DNA of 6,497 nt from DATGZX01 sp035296965 (lineage in GTDB: Bacteria; Planctomycetota; Planctomycetia; Gemmatales; Gemmataceae): positions 1 to 6,497 of the forward strand of contig DATGZX010000357.1 of NCBI GenBank assembly GCA_035296965.1, read 5' to 3'. The notes beneath the pieces were generated by a model. It had not been told where the DNA came from. It ran no database searches and saw only the letters and a list, made by a program, of their open reading frames with translations. The position numbers were made by a program, and so were the translations under genes. Below, piece by piece: positions 5,122 through 6,497 of the stretch. How positions within the stretch are numbered: the first letter of the stretch is position 1; each line of letters opens with the position of its first letter.

Positions 5122-5511
5122 CTAATCGGGGTAAAAATCCTCTTCGATGCTCTGCCGCCGCCGCCGCCGCGCAACCTTCCTCGCCTGCGCTGCCTGGCGG
5201 CCCGTCTCAAACACCACGAGCTGGTCTGGCGTGATGACGAACCGTGGTTTGGCCAAACGCGGAGCGGTATTGATGGCCGATAGTTCGCCGGCCGCGATCC
5301 AGGCCCGGACCTTGCCCGCGCCGACTCGGTAGCGGCCGCACAAATCGCGGACGGTGTAGCCGCGCGCTTCAATTCCGAGGCGACTCTTCGCCGTTTCATC
5401 GACGTGGACCTCCAAGGCGAGGGCACCGTCCGCCGCAGTCAGCGCGCGGCGTTTGCGGGTTTCCTTAGTCCTCGCCTGCGTCGATCCTCGGCTGCCGGCT
5501 CGACCTGCCAC
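5122..5511 (-). CDS. Excisionase-like helix-turn-helix DNA-binding protein
   Basis: 129 aa. An N-terminal basic, disordered stretch (1-25) leads to a MerR/excisionase-type HTH (HTH_17 style) at about 52-102: YTVRDLCGRYRVGAGKVRAWIAAGELSAINT, then the wing KPRFVITPDQLVVFETGRQ. The tail is very basic (RKVARRRRRQ, 111-120) and ends in EEDFYPD. From memory this C-terminal DFYPD/DYYPD ending and the GEL.AINT core recur in a Gemmata-type family encoded next to integrases. No integrase follows here; the downstream 765 bp is gene-free. The start is a GTG at 5511 with GAGGGG 5 nt upstream; no in-frame ATG precedes the HTH. Likely roles are recombination directionality or regulation of the element. The family call is fairly firm, the role inferred. 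Confidence 0.82.
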   Translation of the reverse strand: MAGRAGSRGSTQARTKETRKRRALTAADGALALEVHVDETAKSRLGIEARGYTVRDLCGRYRVGAGKVRAWIAAGELSAINTAPRLAKPRFVITPDQLVVFETGRQAAQARKVARRRRRQSIEEDFYPD

Positions 5512-5641
5512 GTCCGCCCCTCGCCCACAGACTCAAAAACCCCGCATGGTCGCCAGCGCGATCATGCAGGGTCGAAAATAGGGGATGGGCTAGGCTCGTT
5601 CGTGGCCAAATGTGTGTAGAAATTTGTGTCTAATAGGCTAC

Positions 5642-5678
5642 CGTTCAGGTCGCCAACTCGATTCGATAGCGCCCCCAT
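5642..5678. repeat. 37-bp direct repeat, downstream copy of a gene 3' end
   Basis: Identical to 5713-5749. On the minus strand it would encode WGRYRIELAT plus stop, the same C-terminus as the 184-aa gene, but a stop codon in that frame lies 15 nt before it, so it is not expressed as part of that gene. A weaker similarity (8 of 13 bases) continues to about 5691. Confidence 0.85.
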
Positions 5679-5696
5679 TCCTTTCCGTCCACTCAT

Positions 5697-5713
5697 GTCT
5701 TCCAGTGGAAGAC
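5697..5713. repeat. 8-bp inverted repeat between the 37-bp copies
   Basis: GTCTTCCA (5697-5704), G, TGGAAGAC (5706-5713). It ends on the first base of the upstream 37-bp copy and directly follows the stop of the 184-aa gene on the minus strand. Confidence 0.6.
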
Positions 5714-5749
5714 GTTCAGGTCGCCAACTCGATTCGATAGCGCCCCCAT
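5713..5749. repeat. 37-bp direct repeat, copy inside the 184-aa gene
   Basis: Carries the last codons (WGRYRIELAT) and stop of the 184-aa gene. Offset from the other copy is 71 bp. Candidate attachment-site-like duplication or remnant of a tandem paralogue. Confidence 0.85.
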
Positions 5750-6270
5750 GGCCTTCCGGGCAGTTTGACGATGCTTGCCCAGACAGGCTCCCTGTCCAGC
5801 AAGCGCCGGAGGTATTGGCGTGCGTTCGGGTGCCCGCTATGCGCGTCCAATTCGTCCTTGTTGAGGCCATCCGGTCCGGCCTCCAGGAGGGCCTTGAGGA
5901 TATCGTGAGTGGCCAGCGTAACCGGCTGGCAGGGGCGCCCGTGAACCATGGCCTTTTCCCCGAATTCACCGAGCACAAGCGCCGGCGCCCCCGTCATTGC
6001 TGAACGGTCCTGCGCGCCTTTTGAAACGGGTGTCGCCGAACCCATTTCCCGCAGAGCCCTCGAAAACGTCGTCTGGGAGATTTTGCCCGCGGTCATTCTG
6101 GCCAACTCGCACGAGCCGCGGCCAAGATGGCCTCTTGCAAACGCGATAGCCTTGCTAAGAACTGGTCCCCGGCACCGCTGCCTTGCCGGTGGTTCATGGA
6201 TACCAATCATGTACCACCAGGCCTCGCCTGAACGACCTCTGTACGCGGACCCGACTCCGCTGCATGGCAT
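5716..6270 (-). CDS. Hypothetical protein with C-terminal winged-helix-like domain
   Basis: 184 aa from the ATG at 6270, whose upstream AAGGTGAGAGAG is a plausible ribosome-binding site; the frame stays open to 6360 and a TTG at 6309 would add 13 residues. The C-terminal 65 residues (VTLATHDILKALLEAGPDGLNKDELDAHSGHPNARQYLRRLLDREPVWASIVKLPGRPWGRYRI) match a pattern I associate with planctomycete mobile-element proteins: helix, GL.KDEL, SGH..AR..L..L, then lPG...G.YRI, probably a winged helix. The middle (GKISQTTFSRALREMG, about 75-90) may be a second HTH. No signal peptide or membrane segment is seen. Its last 12 codons and stop lie in a 37-bp sequence repeated 71 bp downstream. Likely DNA-binding; the exact role is unknown. 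The N-terminal third is less convincing than the rest. Confidence 0.68.
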   Translation of the reverse strand: MPCSGVGSAYRGRSGEAWWYMIGIHEPPARQRCRGPVLSKAIAFARGHLGRGSCELARMTAGKISQTTFSRALREMGSATPVSKGAQDRSAMTGAPALVLGEFGEKAMVHGRPCQPVTLATHDILKALLEAGPDGLNKDELDAHSGHPNARQYLRRLLDREPVWASIVKLPGRPWGRYRIELAT

Positions 6271-6373
6271 CTCTCTCACCTTCTCTAGGAGCCACGTACC
6301 AATGCCCAATTCCTGAGCCTTAACTACCAGGCTGGCCTTTGCCTGGGGCCCGGCCTGCTGTCACCCGACATAA

Positions 6374-6465
6374 GGTTTTGCCGACTAATCCCGACGCCAG
6401 TTTTGCCGGTTAATTCGGACAGCGCTTTTGCCGCCTAATGCCGTCAGCTGGTTTTGCCGCAGCTG
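6374..6465. repeat. Tandem array of a ~25-bp motif with TTTTGCCG core
   Basis: TTTTGCCG occurs at 6376, 6401, 6426 and 6452 (periods 25, 25, 26). The first three units continue nnTAATnC[CG]G[AT]C. The fourth keeps only TTTTGCCG and is framed by CAGCTG at 6445-6450 and 6460-6465. Units are diverged outside the core, unlike a CRISPR array. The pattern suggests repeated binding sites for a recombinase, transposase or replication protein near an element end. Confidence 0.75.
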
Positions 6466-6497
6466 CACACATCGGATACAGTGCCATGGGCATCACG

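Noticed and set aside
5562..5978. Minus-strand 138-codon frame across the 37-bp repeats
   Set aside because: Overlaps the 184-aa gene in another frame; the latter has the recognisable winged-helix-like C-terminus.
6374..6465. CRISPR array
   Set aside because: Units are only 25 bp apart, conserved over about 8-14 bases, with no constant-length unique spacers.

Overview
The window is GC-rich DNA that reads as the regulatory/early-structural part of an integrated phage or phage-like element. The host is probably a planctomycete of the Gemmataceae type. That guess rests on recalled family resemblance: an excisionase-like protein with a YTVRDL...RYRV...KVRAWI...GEL.AINT core and a terminal DFYPD, plus a C-terminal GLNKDEL...SGH.NAR..L..L domain ending in a G.YRI motif. 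No search was run.

Left part (1-3349, all minus strand, read right to left): six genes. First is a small phage structural-type protein (118 aa), then a hairpin-bearing gap, a double zinc-ribbon protein, a protein resembling tail-assembly chaperones, two helical proteins, and finally an HK97-type prohead protease that runs off the left edge. The last three are packed with 2-3 nt gaps and are probably translationally coupled. The protease start is 3 nt past the preceding stop; His54 and Ser105 are recognisable. It is the clearest phage landmark. No terminase or portal gene is visible upstream of it, where the usual HK97 order would put them.

Middle (3350-3810): a divergent intergenic region with two GC-rich inverted repeats, then a plus-strand XRE/Cro-type repressor gene (3560-3793). 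It is the only plus-strand gene and is placed like a switch regulator in front of the minus-strand structural block.

Right part (3811-6270, minus strand): a zinc-site protein of unknown function, a 765-bp gene-free region rich in perfect hairpins, an excisionase-like HTH protein, a 37-bp duplicated gene 3' end, and a protein with a C-terminal winged-helix-like domain. The right edge (6374-6465) carries a tandem array of a ~25-bp motif containing TTTTGCCG, which looks like a recombinase or replication-protein binding array.

The layout suggests a mobile element whose control genes and non-coding sites lie to the right and whose capsid genes lie to the left. Most products are hypothetical. The least explained parts are the hairpin field at 4893-5080, the duplicated 3' end at 5642-5749 and the repeat array at the right edge.
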